A DNA stretch of 64,000 nucleotides from Letharia columbiana (GCF_014066305.1 NW_023501064.1:469001-533000); one strand, 5' to 3'. Positions 46,992 through 57,581 are shown, numbered from the stretch's first letter. Numbers and translations: made by a program. The notes: generated by a model from the sequence alone, not told the origin.

Positions 46992-48782
46992 ATGAGCGAA
47001 GGCAAAGACGGAGGTAACCTAGCTGGTATGGTGAACGAAGGCGAAGGCGGAGTTGACGTACCTCCTGCGGTTAACGAAGACCAAGGTGGAGTGGCCGTAC
47101 CTCCCATGGTGAACGAAGGCCAAGGAATGGAACATGTATCTCCAGTCATGAGTTACGAGAAGGGCACCGATCACATAGAACCAGTCATAAGCGAAGGCGA
47201 GATCAGGTACGAAGGCAAACGAAAAAGCAGATGTACGCTCACACAATGCAATAGCTATGATTCGACATGCTGACAGTGATGCACAGCTGAGAGTTTCTCT
47301 CACCTCCCAGCTCAGGACGACTCAGCACCCAGCACGGCTCCGACCACCAGGCCAGTCAGCCAAACTCAAGCCGACTCAGCACCCAGCACGGCTCCGACCA
47401 CCAGGCCAGTCAGCCAAACTCAAGCCGACTCAGGACCCATTACTGGTCAAGGCGGCTCAGCAGCCATCGCAGCTCAGGACGAATCATCACACCTCACAGC
47501 TCACCGCGACTCAGCACCCGCCGCAGCTCAAAGCGCCCCGCCAGACAGTTCCGCCCAGGGCGAATCTGCACCTATCGCAGCTCAGAGCACCTTGCCGACT
47601 AGAAACCAGCGCGTAGATCACGACTGCGGGTGCGCGGACATCTATGATCATACTGGCAAAAAGCGGCAACAGGCCTGCGACCTGCATAGATTAAATCCGA
47701 ATAGATCAGTGCTCCCCCTGCCGCCTAAGAAGCCACTGAGCGAGGTCACAAACTTGAGTGGTGGTACACGAGGTACATCGGTGTTCATGCCGCAGACAAT
47801 GCGCACCGAAGAATCGCCACCACGCCAACCGCCAGTGGTGACACCGACCAAAGGTAGGAATTTCGTGCAGGGATCGGAAAACGGCCCAACATTCCTGGAT
47901 CCTTTCAACTCTGAGCGGGCGATAGAGCCAACTGGGCCACCCAATACATTGACAACTATTCCGACTCAGGAAGACAAGCCCCTTAAAAAGTCTACTGGCC
48001 GAGTGTCAGGTCCAAAGGCATCAGGTCCGAAGGCATCAGGTCCGAAGGCACTGGACCCAGCAAAGCCTCGAACAACACAAGACCCACCGCATTTTGGTGA
48101 AGGCGCCAGTGGATCCCAGGCAACACAACCGCCGAATATAGATGCAGTGGCTGGCGAGGACCTGGGATCGAAAGCACCCGCGGATGAGCAGCGTACAGTG
48201 AGCAATCCCGCTCCCACACCCGAGCGCAAATAGAAAGCTAAGACAACGCAGGGCGAGAATGCAGCGTCTGCACCAAGGAAAAGTGAGAGTAGTGAAGATA
48301 ATGACGATGGAGGAACCAGACTTAGCGATGAGCACCGCTTTCAATTTACTGTCAAGGAAGGCAAGAAGTCCGTAGGCACCGCAAGCGGTCCCGCTTTCAG
48401 GAAGGGAAACGTCCAACCAAAATCCATCTTGAAAAAGATTGTTGGAACAACAGCGGCGTTGAGAAAGACTGAAAGAGGCAGGCCACCATCGGAGCAGGCC
48501 AACAATGACGTGGAAACCGAAGACAAAAGTGGAGGAGCCAGACTCTTCCATGACGCTGCCGGACGAAACAAGGCTGGCGAAGGCAACAGCGTTACAAACA
48601 ATGCGAGCGGTCCCGTCCGCGAAGACCAAGGTGGAGCGCCGATTCCTACATTAATACTGCATACGGATGCGGGTCCAATTAGAGCCAGGACCAACAGCAA
48701 CGGCGAGCCCGTATTCGTTGCCCCTGAAGCGCCCACAAACGGTGACGAAGGGAACCCGTGTAAACGTTGTGTTTTGATGTGA
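46992..48782 (+). CDS. Repeat-rich low-complexity protein with C-terminal CaaX box
   Basis: Function not recognised. Exon 1 46992-47232; a 54-bp intron (47233-47286, GTACGC..CACAG) removes two in-frame stops; exon 2 from 47287. The frame then meets a single TAG at 48231, after which the same frame stays open for 183 codons to 48782. A phase-0 GTGAGC..TAG segment (48198-48233, 36 bp; or 45 bp to the AG at 48242) would remove the TAG and give about 566 residues ending CKRCVLM, a CaaX prenylation motif. The N-terminus is five 13-residue repeats (types MSEGKDGGNLAGM, VNEGEGGVDVPPA). Then comes an exact 54-bp duplication, a Cys/His patch (DHDCGCADIYDHTGKKRQQA) and three GPKAS repeats. It faces ste14. 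If the stop is used, the product is about 395 residues without CaaX. Confidence 0.65.
47319..47426 (+). repeat. Exact 54-bp tandem duplication in coding sequence
   Basis: Two identical copies, 47319-47372 and 47373-47426, each coding DSAPSTAPTTRPVSQTQA. The unit preserves the frame. Confidence 0.95.
48006..48050 (+). repeat. 15-bp triplicate coding repeat
   Basis: Three near-identical copies of ggtccgaaggcatca encode GPKAS, GPKAS and GPKAL within the CaaX-protein gene. Confidence 0.85.
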
Positions 48783-49201
48783 AGGTTTCTCACGGAGTAC
48801 TTACTACATGTGCTTTGATCTGATTTTGGGATTGGGGAAACGGGGTCTCAAGGAGACATTGCCGAGAATCGGTGCAACATGGATTGTGCATTGGTGATTG
48901 CTTGCTATGGATGCAAGGGTATTCTCTTCTTGTATTATCTGCATGAATTAAGGTTCGACTATTATCAATACAAGGGTATCTTTCAACTATGCTCTCCATA
49001 TCCAAGGATTGCGCCTCCATGCAGAAGTCCCTTCCAGATGCATGCAATGACCCTAACGCTGTGGACGCCCTCCGCCGTAATAGATTAGATGCCATTTCCC
49101 ACATGCACCAAATGCTCCTGCTACAATGCTGAAACCATGACTGCCGTATACCATGCTGTTGCCGCGAAGCTGCCCGTTCGAATCTTACAGCCTACCGCTA
49201 T
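48783..49201. other. Convergent intergenic region
   Basis: 3' ends of the CaaX-protein gene and ste14 face each other across about 420 bp. No gene seen. Confidence 0.5.
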
Positions 49202-50301
49202 TCACGGAATGAAAGGTATCCCAACCCTCGTCCTGTCCCGATATCGTACATAGTCGATGCCGAAGAAACCGACAAGCAGCGTTTCCTCTTCTGCGCAAAC
49301 ATACACGTCAGCAGACAAACCCCCCCCCCCCTTTCTGCAAGCCCCGGCAGGGAAAACCACCTACTCTCGATCCTCCTCCTGAAAAACCTGCACAGCACCA
49401 CCGCATACCCGACCAAACATACCACGTTCCCGAGCACCACCTGCGTCCCCAACCCCCACCAGAAGAACCCGAAATAGCTCGGATGCCGAAGGTACCGGTA
49501 GACCCCCCCGGTGACCAGGACGTGTCCTTCCTTCTTCTTGCTCTGGATGAGGTGGTTGAAGTTGGAGCCCGCGTGGACCATGGCCGTCGTCCGTGTGCCT
49601 TGGCCTATGGCCAACATTGCGGCGCCGAGGACGAGCCAGGCCGTGTGTACCGCGGGTGGGAAGATGCTGCGTGTGAGTTTCGGGAGGTAGTGATGATGGA
49701 GGAAGCATTCGACGAAGGCCATCCCGTGCGCGATGTTGTATGCTTTGCCGTTACTTGAGAGCAGAAACGCGGATACGGTCGCGGCGGCCGGGTTGGATAT
49801 GGCGGTCGTGTGGTATTCGAGGAAGTGGAAGAGGGAGAGGAGGAGGAGGAAGAAGGGGAGGCGCCATAGTGGGGTCGGTGGGGGGAGGAGGGTGGAATTG
49901 GGGTTGGGGGTGGCTGGGTGGGGGAGGGAGAGGTAGAGGGTTGTGAGGAGGGAGGCGGAGAATGTGGAGCCGAGGGCGAAGGCGCGGAGGGATATGGCGG
50001 CGGGGTTTTTGTTGTTGTCGACGGAGGGGGAGGATGAGGGGGTGTGGAGGGGAAGAGGTGGAGTGGGAGGGTGGTTGCCGTTGGCGTGGAGGTTGGCGTC
50101 TCGAGGGTGTCCGTTTGAGTGGTCGGTCTGCGGTTCCCAGGGGTTGCGGCGCGTGGGATTGAGGGCTCGGGGTGAGGGAGGGGTCGCCATTGAGGGGCCT
50201 GGATCCAGGCTGCGCCTGTGAGGCTGATGTCCAGTCTCGAGGTTCCTTAATCTGGAATCATCGTTGGGGGTTAAGTAGGGATCATTGACGGGTGTTGGCA
50301 T
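49202..50301 (-). CDS. ste14: Protein-S-isoprenylcysteine O-methyltransferase
   Basis: ER membrane enzyme that methylates the prenylated C-terminal cysteine of CaaX proteins (Ras, a-factor-like pheromones). Two exons (49365-50301, 49202-49290) give 341 residues; the 74-bp intron holds a long G run on the coding strand. A disordered Pro-rich N-terminus of about 100 residues precedes the hydrophobic segments (ISLRAFALGSTFSASLLTTL, LWRLPFFLLLLSLFHFLEY, HTAWLVLGAAMLAIGQG). The ICMT catalytic core is GHVLVTGGVYRYLRHPSYFG (His-Pro-Ser-Tyr) and, after splicing, KEETLLVGFFGIDYVRY and RTRVGIPFIP. Without splicing, the last exon is read in the wrong frame and the EE/RVGIPFI signature is lost. A later in-frame Met (MATPPSPRALNP) is an alternative start. 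Confidence 0.95.
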
Positions 50302-51609
50302 ACTGCTTGCGGACGCGATTTACATTACGAAGGAATAGTGGGCGCTAGTAGTAGCGCTGTTGGTATTCAAACATGGTTGAAAACATAGCAGTCGAGCGAT
50401 ATAATTCCTCAAAAATAGGTGCTGGCAAAAATCACAGCGAAGAGGACAATTTTCGATCAGCCCTCTCCTTTGATGAAGCAATTTCATCCTAAGCTTATTC
50501 ACGCCCAGACTTGACGTATTTCGCGGCTGAGGATGCCACTTCGTTCGGCAGGTTCCGTAGAGCATAGAAGATAGGTTGAGTTGTCAATGATCATGCTCAT
50601 GCTCATCCGTTCGAGCGCAATCAAATATTCTACAAAGTACAGAAGACCGCAATTCTCCCTTTAAAGACAAAGTTTATCAGATTAAAGATAGATGAAAGAT
50701 AAGGTTCCTCCCTCTCTCTACCTTACTCATAACTTAATCATAAGTCATATCATTTCGATACTTCATTGCTCCCAGAGCTCACCCCGATATACTCACAGTC
50801 CTCCACAACCACCCAGTGTTGACCACTATGACCCCCTTCGAGATCCGGCACTCTGATCACAAGTCGTAGTCTTGAGGTAAGATAGTCTAATGCTGCTCTA
50901 CATTGACAACCCAACCGAATCTCACCCATCATTTTATCCAGACTGTCCACATCGAACGCACCTACCACAGTACCACCTGACCATCCGAGCAAACGTATAC
51001 CACGCGGTGTTTCCATCATTTACGTAGCTGCTCAACCACCAAAGAAGCACGGCAAAACGCAGACTGCCACAGATCCCGTGCTTACAGATCGCGACAGTTT
51101 GGATCAAATGGTTAAGAGCCTCAAAGCTTGTTAAGTCTGTGGGGGTCTCAATCGCTGGAATGGTTTACTTTCTAACCCTAGCAGATCTCGAAAAATGTCA
51201 ACGGGAAATCGAAAGGGTTGACGAAAGAGAGCGCGGGACTGAAGGCTAATTTTGTCAAATTCGGAAAAGCTGGGGCAAACGTTGGGGGTACAGCGACGGA
51301 AAAGCATGGCCGCGATGGGGTCGTTTGGACAAGTCTTCGAGCAAGCACGTGACGGTGAGGATTAGGACCTCAGTGGGTGCAATTTTCATTCTGTCTCAAG
51401 ACTTATTCTGAGGTGCGAGCCCGAGGAGACTACTCTCCTTATGCCGCATGCGAAGGTCGTTCTCAAGCGCCCGAGCAAAATGTTGGACCCTATCCCGACA
51501 TCTCGCAGAAACATGAAAGGACAACCGCGATTCCACGCCACGAGTAGGGTCTGATGTTTGTTGATTATGGGCATATGCCAGAATAAATTTGTTGACAACG
51601 GATCAGGGG
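50302..51609. other. Intergenic, no supported gene
   Basis: About 1.3 kb. A minus-strand frame at 50750-51019 (89 codons) has plausible composition but no domain. Nothing else is seen. Confidence 0.45.
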
Positions 51610-52062
51610 CTATTGGATACCGGGGAACGTAACAAGTTTCGTGTCGACATCTTTCAGATGGCAAACGCAGGCAGGTGGGAAATATCCCATGTAAATACTC
51701 CGGGCCGACAGATCCGGTTCCGAAAACACGTCCCACAGGACCGACGTCTGGTCGCCGTTGACGACCCGTACGGTCCCGAATCGCGGTTCCCCCCGCGGCG
51801 GTCTGAAGACGATGACGCGCGGCAACGGACCGGGGTCGATGACATCGTAGTAGCAATACGTCCAGCCGGGCTCCATTTGCAGTATCGCCGCCAAATCTTG
51901 GGTCTGGAAAAAGTGGCCAAACTGCCCCGGACAACGACCCTGTTAGCCGCGTCTTCGGGTATCGGGGCCCGTTGCAATAACCTTGGCTATGACGCTGTTT
52001 CGCAGGAGGATTGGGTCATCGGCCATGGCGGCCGTGATGATTTTCCAGTGAGTGGTAGCCAT
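51610..52062 (-). CDS. Small hypothetical protein
   Basis: No family recognised. Two exons (51982-52062 and 51610-51921) are joined across a 60-bp intron with a GCTAAC branch site and GGGGCAG acceptor; the donor GTTATT is weak. The product is 130 residues: MATTHWKIITAAMADDPILL, then FGHFFQTQDLAAILQMEPGW, a YCYYDVIDPGPLPRVIVFRP stretch, and VRVVNGDQTSVLWDVFSEPD to the C-terminal KLVTFPGIQ. The even mix of hydrophobic, aromatic and charged residues and the single Trp/Cys sites look like a folded globular domain. Two overlapping minus-strand frames in other phases are longer but Arg/Ser-rich, as expected of shadows. Without the intron, the second exon alone remains open. Confidence 0.5.
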
Positions 52063-52612
52063 ACTGGTTCGGAGATAAGATGGACGTCTGCGTAGTCACT
52101 TGGCATGGAAATCTGCAGACCTTCAAGTCAGAGTGCAAGGGAACACAGGCGGGACGAGTGTTAATATACTTTTCCGGCGTAGTTTGACCATTCGGGGAGA
52201 AGGTAATGGTAGGCTAGTCGTTTTGCCGCAAGGGAAGTATTAAGCAGCCCATTTTTTCGTAGTCAGAGCCGACCTGCATGAGATTTTCGTACGTTTCATC
52301 GCCAGTGTTCCCCTGCGCTGCAACTTGTCAGCTCTTGCAAATCTCATCTGACAGGCGGAGGGTTCTGGGAGCGTGGAAAAAGGCTATAAGACTGTGAGTT
52401 GACTGCGCTGATGGGCTTTTAGATCTCCCGTCTAGGCAAGGACACGGGCGCATTGGGTTTAGAGCAGGAAGTGTTTGTCTATCAAAGTCTAGGTTATGTA
52501 TAGCCATCAGTTCTAGCCATCGTGCTTGACAATAATCAAGGCTCATCATGATTACCCAAATCGAAACTTTTCTTTTCCTTCATCCCCAAGCATAATCTTG
52601 TGAAGAAGCGTA
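52063..52612. other. Intergenic, no supported gene
   Basis: 550 bp between the small protein and the HAD gene. Nothing recognised. Confidence 0.45.
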
Positions 52613-53408
52613 TCAACTTTTCTCGATGGCCTCCAAGCACTGTGGGAACTCGTCCCAGTTCTGCATCACAATGCCGACGCCCAATCCCTTGAGGGTCTCG
52701 GTCATCTCCTTCTGCTTCTCGCTGCCGCCGTAGCTGCCGACGTAGCCAATGACCGGGATACCCGCACGGACGGCACTCAAGGTCCCGCTTTTGCTGTCCT
52801 CCACGGCCACACACTCTCCGGGCTCCTTGCCGATGACCTTGCAGGCGTGGAGGTAGATGGCTGGATCCGGCTTGGTGGTTGGCTTTGGTAGAGAGGTGGC
52901 AGCGCTGAAGATGTGGTCTTTGGGGAAGTACTTGGCCTGGTCGACTTTGTCGATGCTCGCTTGGACACGGCGCAGAGCACTTGAGCTGACCACAGCCATG
53001 CCATACTTCTTAGCCTTGTATAGCTTGTCGAGCTCCTCAGAGCACCCTACACAGGGCTTGGCATCCCTCTCCAACTTGGCGATCACTCTGTCTTCTTCCA
53101 TAGCCACGTACTTTTCCATTTCAGGGCCAGGGATGCTGAAGTCAAACTTTTTCTGGAGGTTCACGACCATGCCACGGAAGTTCTGGCCGACGAAGTCATT
53201 GAGAAGCTCGGGACCGGTGTAGCGGTCTGGGACGTTGTATTTGGCAAGAATCTCGTTGGCGAGGTCGGCACAGGCTTCGAAGGCCAGCTCTTCCGAGAGG
53301 ACGAGGGTGTTGTCACAGTCGAAGAGGATTTCTGTGATCTGAAAGGGCATGCTGGTTAGCAGAGGTTCCACTGGCGAGTAGGGTGAGGCTGATTGGTACC
53401 TTGGGCAT
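52613..53408 (-). CDS. HAD-superfamily phosphatase
   Basis: Two exons (53400-53408, 52613-53338) join to 244 residues. The first exon is only nine bases (ATG CCC AAG) followed by a 61-bp intron; the spliced start MPKITEILFDCDNTLVLSE fits fungal relatives better than the unspliced MPFQITEIL. HAD motif I is FDCDNTLV (nucleophile Asp10, acid/base Asp12), motif II VVSSSALRR, motif III Lys in KPTTKPDPAIYLHA, and motif IV AVEDSKSGTLSAVRAG. The helical cap lies between. This subfamily resembles beta-phosphoglucomutase and 2-deoxyglucose-6-phosphate or glycerol-type phosphatases, so a small sugar phosphate substrate is likely but not determined. Confidence 0.92.
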
Positions 53409-54166
53409 GATGAGGGTGGTAGTAGGTGAGTACGAGGCGATTGTTTGCCCGTACTGAAAAATTGGTTAGCTATGGAGGGGTCTGATGAGGGTCCTCTCTC
53501 TTACTGGTTGACTGGTAGTTTTAGAGCTTCTGTGAGGCCAATTGATATGTAGGAAAGTGATATGAGTGTGTAAAATGGAAAGGATTGAAAGGAAGGATTT
53601 GGAAGAAATATATCGAGCGGTGAGGTTGCGTTGGCCCTTTCACTTTTCGGCAGCTGTGTGCACGATCGGTTGGTGGGTAGTGGGAGATCTTCACCCGCGC
53701 CAAGCCTTGGACCCTCGTCTTGCCTCTGCTTCTTTCGGGAATATGAGGCTGGCTTCATGCATCTTTACTTCCCTTTTCGATCCAATAGTCTCCGAGTACT
53801 CCCTTGTTTGCAAAGCCGTGCGCCGTTTACTGCATTAATCATTATGGAAGAAAAGTTGTGATTGCCTTTGGGCCAGCCAAAGCCAGAAGTTATCTGAGTA
53901 GAAGTTAGACAATACCCAGAAAAGGCCCCAGAAAAGTGGCACTTTGAGGGCAGAGACTATTGTTTTCACACCAATTTTGGGCATCAACCCGGAAAGATCT
54001 GTCATCCACGACTGAGAATGTTTCACTAGCAGCGTTGACCAAAGGGAAACCCCTTCTCTTTGACTTTGTTCCTGTCGACACTTTATAAACTTGTACCGCC
54101 TCAACTACCACTGTGCCTGGCACCTTGCTTGACCCACCCCACGGTGAGAGTACAAGCCCCTATTTC
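53409..54166. other. Intergenic, no supported gene
   Basis: About 760 bp between the HAD gene start and the aquaporin stop. Short frames only. Confidence 0.45.
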
Positions 54167-55512
54167 TCAATGTCCTGGTGGTACTGTACTACTATGAAAG
54201 GGAGGAGCTATGAAATAGGTAATGGCCAGAAGCCATGATCCACAGAAAGGGCCAACCCACCATATCCATTGGTCTGTTCACACACTTGCCGTTAGCTCAT
54301 TCTTGGTGCGCAAATTCTTTCAACTCCTACCTGTGAAATCATGTCTCGTTATGGCAAAAGCAAAGCACCTGGCGGGGTTCATCGATGCTCCAGTGTACCC
54401 TGGCACCAGTCCAGCCGTCGCAAAGCTCACTAGTCCGAGGGAACACCCTACGGCAAAGGGTCCGCCTAGGGGTCCGAAAAGCTCTCGCTGGCGAGGATCA
54501 AGGGCTACTCCAAGAGCAAGAGCACTCCACACGCGAGATCTCAGACTAAATTACGTCGTCATTATTCAGTGGAAACTCAACCGTCTCAATCAAAAGTGCC
54601 TGTCCGAGAGCAACGGTTCCAGGATTTCGAAAGCAACCGCCCCTTTAAATCTGCAGCAAACGTTAGAGCCTAGACGCCCAGGACTTGGACATTACTGACT
54701 CAATTGAGCGGTCTGCGCCAAAGGCACCACGAAGGACGCCACCAGCCAGCCCGGCACCCAGAAGTTGGCCGCTCATGTAGAGTATGGCTGAAGCGCTTGG
54801 TAAGCGTTCCTTCCGGTGCCTCGTGTGGGATAGGAGGAAACACCTCGTGAGAAACCCGTCAAACCCACGGTCATTGTTGAAAATGTGATGATGGGATTGA
54901 TGTGGCCTTTTTCTCGATCAGTACTCCATGCTTTGAAACCCAGACTGCTCGAACTGACCTCCAGAGCCAGGCGCAAATGCCATGATAAACAAAGTCAGAA
55001 GGAAGATGTTAACGACCCCAGCATATGCCGGAGCCTGCGAAGTCCCAAAATTCGTAATGGTCGTGTCAATCATGCCGCTCAGGTAGCAAAGAAGGAATGA
55101 GGCGAACGCTCCTACGAGCTTGTGGCGAAGTTTAGCAGGGTCAATACGTCTTCTGGGGTCAAATGCTTACAGCGCTTTTCCATATCCCAGGATCGTCCCA
55201 CCCTTCCCTGAAGTAGGCGACCCAATTGACTAGCCTTCCTTTGTCTTGTGGATAAGTCGTAGCTTTGAGGGTACCACCAAGATGATTGGCCACAAGAGAG
55301 CCAGGGAAATCTGCTACCGTCCCTGGCGCTAGACGCTCGCGAGGCACTTGAGTATACTCCGACTGTACGGAGTTCTCAGGTAAGAAGACGCAGCATGGCA
55401 CTGTAGTGAATTTCAGAATATGGATCATACTATATAGATGCAGGAGACAATGGAATTCGGCATTCAAACGTACCTTATATGAAAGAAGCCGTACTCCATG
55501 GATACCAAACAT
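54167..55512 (-). CDS. Aquaporin / MIP-family channel
   Basis: Seven exons (55171-55512, 54959-55118, 54844-54906, 54700-54787, 54577-54642, 54331-54524, 54167-54273) join without a stop into 339 residues; introns are 52-57 bp. Six membrane segments can be traced: KLVGAFASFLLCYLSG-type near 115, VVNIFLLTLFIMAFAPG, ILYMSGQLLGAGLAGGVL, ALLIETVDALALGVALD, FAVGCSLGLVSFATAG and IWWVGPFCGSWLLAITYF. The second pore loop is canonical, GASMNPARCFAF; the first reads GGHINPIITF, with NPI in place of NPA. The N-terminal 110 residues are uncertain: an in-frame donor GTACGT near the start could hide a 5' intron. With seven exons and intact frames it looks functional. Divergent from the PGAP4-like gene. Confidence 0.88.
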
Positions 55513-55671
55513 CAGTCAGCATCAGTCAGATCAACAATGATTGGCCAATCAGAACGCTGCACATTTCACTCCACCAACCCGGAGCTTACAACGGTCTGCC
55601 AAGTCCCAACGGTTCGTCCGCGTGCCACCACCATTGCGTACCTCACAAAATTCCCGCTACCGTACATACTG

Positions 55672-55680
55672 TATATAAAG
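55672..55680 (+). promoter_or_regulatory. TATA box candidate
   Basis: TATATAAAG, 33 bases before the ATG at 55705. It is very close for a start codon; if functional, it argues for a very short leader and for 55705 rather than the upstream ATG at 55498. Confidence 0.4.
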
Positions 55681-55704
55681 CGCACAGCCGAGCGAAGGCA
55701 TGCT

Positions 55705-56943
55705 ATGAGGTCCGGCGGGGTGCTGCGCTGGCTCCGTGGTAGGCCAGGGACCTCCGCTTTTCTTGCTTTCCTCCTCGTCTACCTGGCAGTATTCCGCTAC
55801 TGCAGCCAGGCCTACTATCGAGATCCCACCTCGGCTTTCTTCGATCCTGTTCGAGGCTATGAGCCAAGATACTCCGCCGGGCGCCAGAACGACGCTGAAA
55901 CTTTCATCCGTAATGCCAATCTCACGACCTATGGCCAAACCACATTACAAGATCCCAAAATGTGCATCGGTATAGCGACTGTTGCGCGAGAGCAGGATCA
56001 ATACGTGCGGAGAACGATTGGCTCGTTGATTGATGGTCTTGAGCCAAGCGAGAGAGAGCAGATCTTCTTAGTTGTCCTTATCGCCCACGCGGATCCTCAA
56101 ATGCACCCAATCTATGGCGAGCCATGGCTCACCAACGTCGCCGATAAGACGTTGCTCTACGACGTCAACCAGGGACGACTTCAGAATTTGAGGGACTGGG
56201 AAACAAACAAGGACTACAGGAAGAAAGGGGTCTTCGACTACACCTACGTGCTACAAAGATGCGTCGACGCTGGAACGCAATGGATTGCTATGATTGAGGA
56301 TGACACACTGGCGGTGGACGGGTGGTTTCCACGAGCCATGGAGGCACTCCAGAAGGCTGATGAGCAACACCCAACTACTGACGAGATGGACTGGCTATAC
56401 CTTCGCCTGTTTTACACGGAAGAATTTTTGGGGTGGAATAAGGAAGAGTGGCGACAGTACTTTGCGGTGTCAATCGCCGTCACGGGGATGACGGGGATGG
56501 CACTGCTTCTCATAAGGCAATTCCTATTTGAAAAGACCATTACAAACAATTTCATTGCGGTCGCCTGCCTGGTCTGTGCTCCGGCCTGCATCTCACTCTA
56601 CTTCATGGCCGGACGACTTTCCATGCAGCCACCGCTCCCAGGAGTATACCCAATGCCAAAATATGGATGCTGCGCTCAAGGACTCGTCTACTCCCACAGA
56701 ATGGCGTCAAAAGTGATTACCCGACTAGCTCAGGTTAGAGAAGGTTACGTGGATCAGATTGTCGAGGCATGGGCCAACGAAGCGAACCTGGTCAGATGGG
56801 TGACAATTCCAAGCCTGCTGCAGCACGTGGGATCATCAAGCTCAAAAGGCGACGATCGTGGATCAGCGGCGAAATACGGCCGCAGTGTGGCAGAGAAAAT
56901 ATGGAGCTTTAGCTTCGAGGAATACGGGGATGAGAACACGTGA
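55705..56943 (+). CDS. PGAP4/TMEM246-like GPI-GalNAc transferase homologue
   Basis: A single-exon protein of 412 residues. An N-terminal anchor (SAFLAFLLVYLAVFRY, about 16-31) is followed by a GT-A-type lumenal domain: CIGIATVAREQDQYVRRTIGSL, FLVVLIAHADPQMH, then the metal-binding acidic motif WIAMIEDDTLAVDGWFPRAM (EDD at 198-200). A tandem membrane hairpin (VSIAVTGMTGMALLL and FIAVACLVCAPACISLYFM) is inserted inside the catalytic domain before YGCCAQGLVYSH, the architecture described for PGAP4, the enzyme that adds GalNAc to GPI anchors in animals. Fungal members are usually called integral membrane proteins; the sugar they transfer is not established. The frame is open upstream to an ATG at 55498, but those 69 residues look non-coding. 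Confidence 0.85.
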   Translation: MRSGGVLRWLRGRPGTSAFLAFLLVYLAVFRYCSQAYYRDPTSAFFDPVRGYEPRYSAGRQNDAETFIRNANLTTYGQTTLQDPKMCIGIATVAREQDQYVRRTIGSLIDGLEPSEREQIFLVVLIAHADPQMHPIYGEPWLTNVADKTLLYDVNQGRLQNLRDWETNKDYRKKGVFDYTYVLQRCVDAGTQWIAMIEDDTLAVDGWFPRAMEALQKADEQHPTTDEMDWLYLRLFYTEEFLGWNKEEWRQYFAVSIAVTGMTGMALLLIRQFLFEKTITNNFIAVACLVCAPACISLYFMAGRLSMQPPLPGVYPMPKYGCCAQGLVYSHRMASKVITRLAQVREGYVDQIVEAWANEANLVRWVTIPSLLQHVGSSSSKGDDRGSAAKYGRSVAEKIWSFSFEEYGDENT

Positions 56944-57218
56944 TACAGGACGGTATCCAATGACTCATGATTATAAGACAGCAAGCATCACAAGAATGGA
57001 AAAGCTAAGTTCTCTTTCCGAATTTCGTCCGCATCATGCCTTCGAAGCTGCGCATGGACGCATCCGGAACTCAAACAATAGTTCGAAGAAACGTCCCTGT
57101 TACTGCGTGAAACGCAAGGCCTACGATAAGATGTTTCTCTCCCGATCCACTACTCTACTCAGCAGCTCGCGACGTGTTCAGGAAATCAAGGGCGTGCAGT
57201 TGCCCATAGAACAGAACG

Positions 57219-57581
57219 TTATGTGCGAACGTCGAGTCCATGCTCGAGATGCGTGGGCTTCACCAGTCGCCCCTTTGGCCGCACAATACCTGGCACTGAT
57301 GTCGAATGTGCCGCTCTCAACCTCCGTACCGTCCGTGTCACGGTGCCAGCTTTTGCGAGAAGTGCATTCACTGCACCGGGCTCGCTGAGGCTTCTCAATG
57401 CTGGGACGACAATGTGCTCCCCTGAGGCAAACACTGATGTCGTGATGTCTTGACATCTCTCAGGGCAAAAATGCGGACTGGGCTTTGTGTGCGTTACCTC
57501 TCCTCGCGGCGAGGCATGTGCATGGCATGCGAGTAGCAATGCGACGGCAGCGATACGGACATGGATTGTGGGAAAGAACAT
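57219..57581 (-). CDS. Putative small secreted protein
   Basis: A 120-residue open frame with a convincing signal peptide: MFFPTIHVRIAAVALLLACHAHA with a likely cut before SPRGE. The mature part is short and basic, with a Cys pair (FCPERCQD) and SGEHIVVPALRSLSEPG. I recognise no family, and the last 40 residues are Arg/Val-rich, so the true end could differ if an intron exists. The neighbours are unrelated. It could be a small secreted or effector-like protein, or a chance frame. Confidence 0.4.
   Translation of the reverse strand: MFFPTIHVRIAAVALLLACHAHASPRGEVTHTKPSPHFCPERCQDITTSVFASGEHIVVPALRSLSEPGAVNALLAKAGTVTRTVRRLRAAHSTSVPGIVRPKGRLVKPTHLEHGLDVRT

Noticed and set aside
49160..49200. Possible tRNA T-arm (gttcgaatc)
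   Set aside because: No matching acceptor, D or anticodon arms nearby.
49733..50221. Plus-strand Gly/Arg-rich ORFs
   Set aside because: Antisense shadows of the GC-rich N-terminal part of ste14.
51386..51977. 182- and 107-codon minus-strand ORFs
   Set aside because: Arg/Ser-rich and in other frames of the more plausible small protein at 51610-52062.
56858..57388. 176-codon plus-strand ORF
   Set aside because: Starts inside the PGAP4-like gene in another frame; no domain, poor composition.
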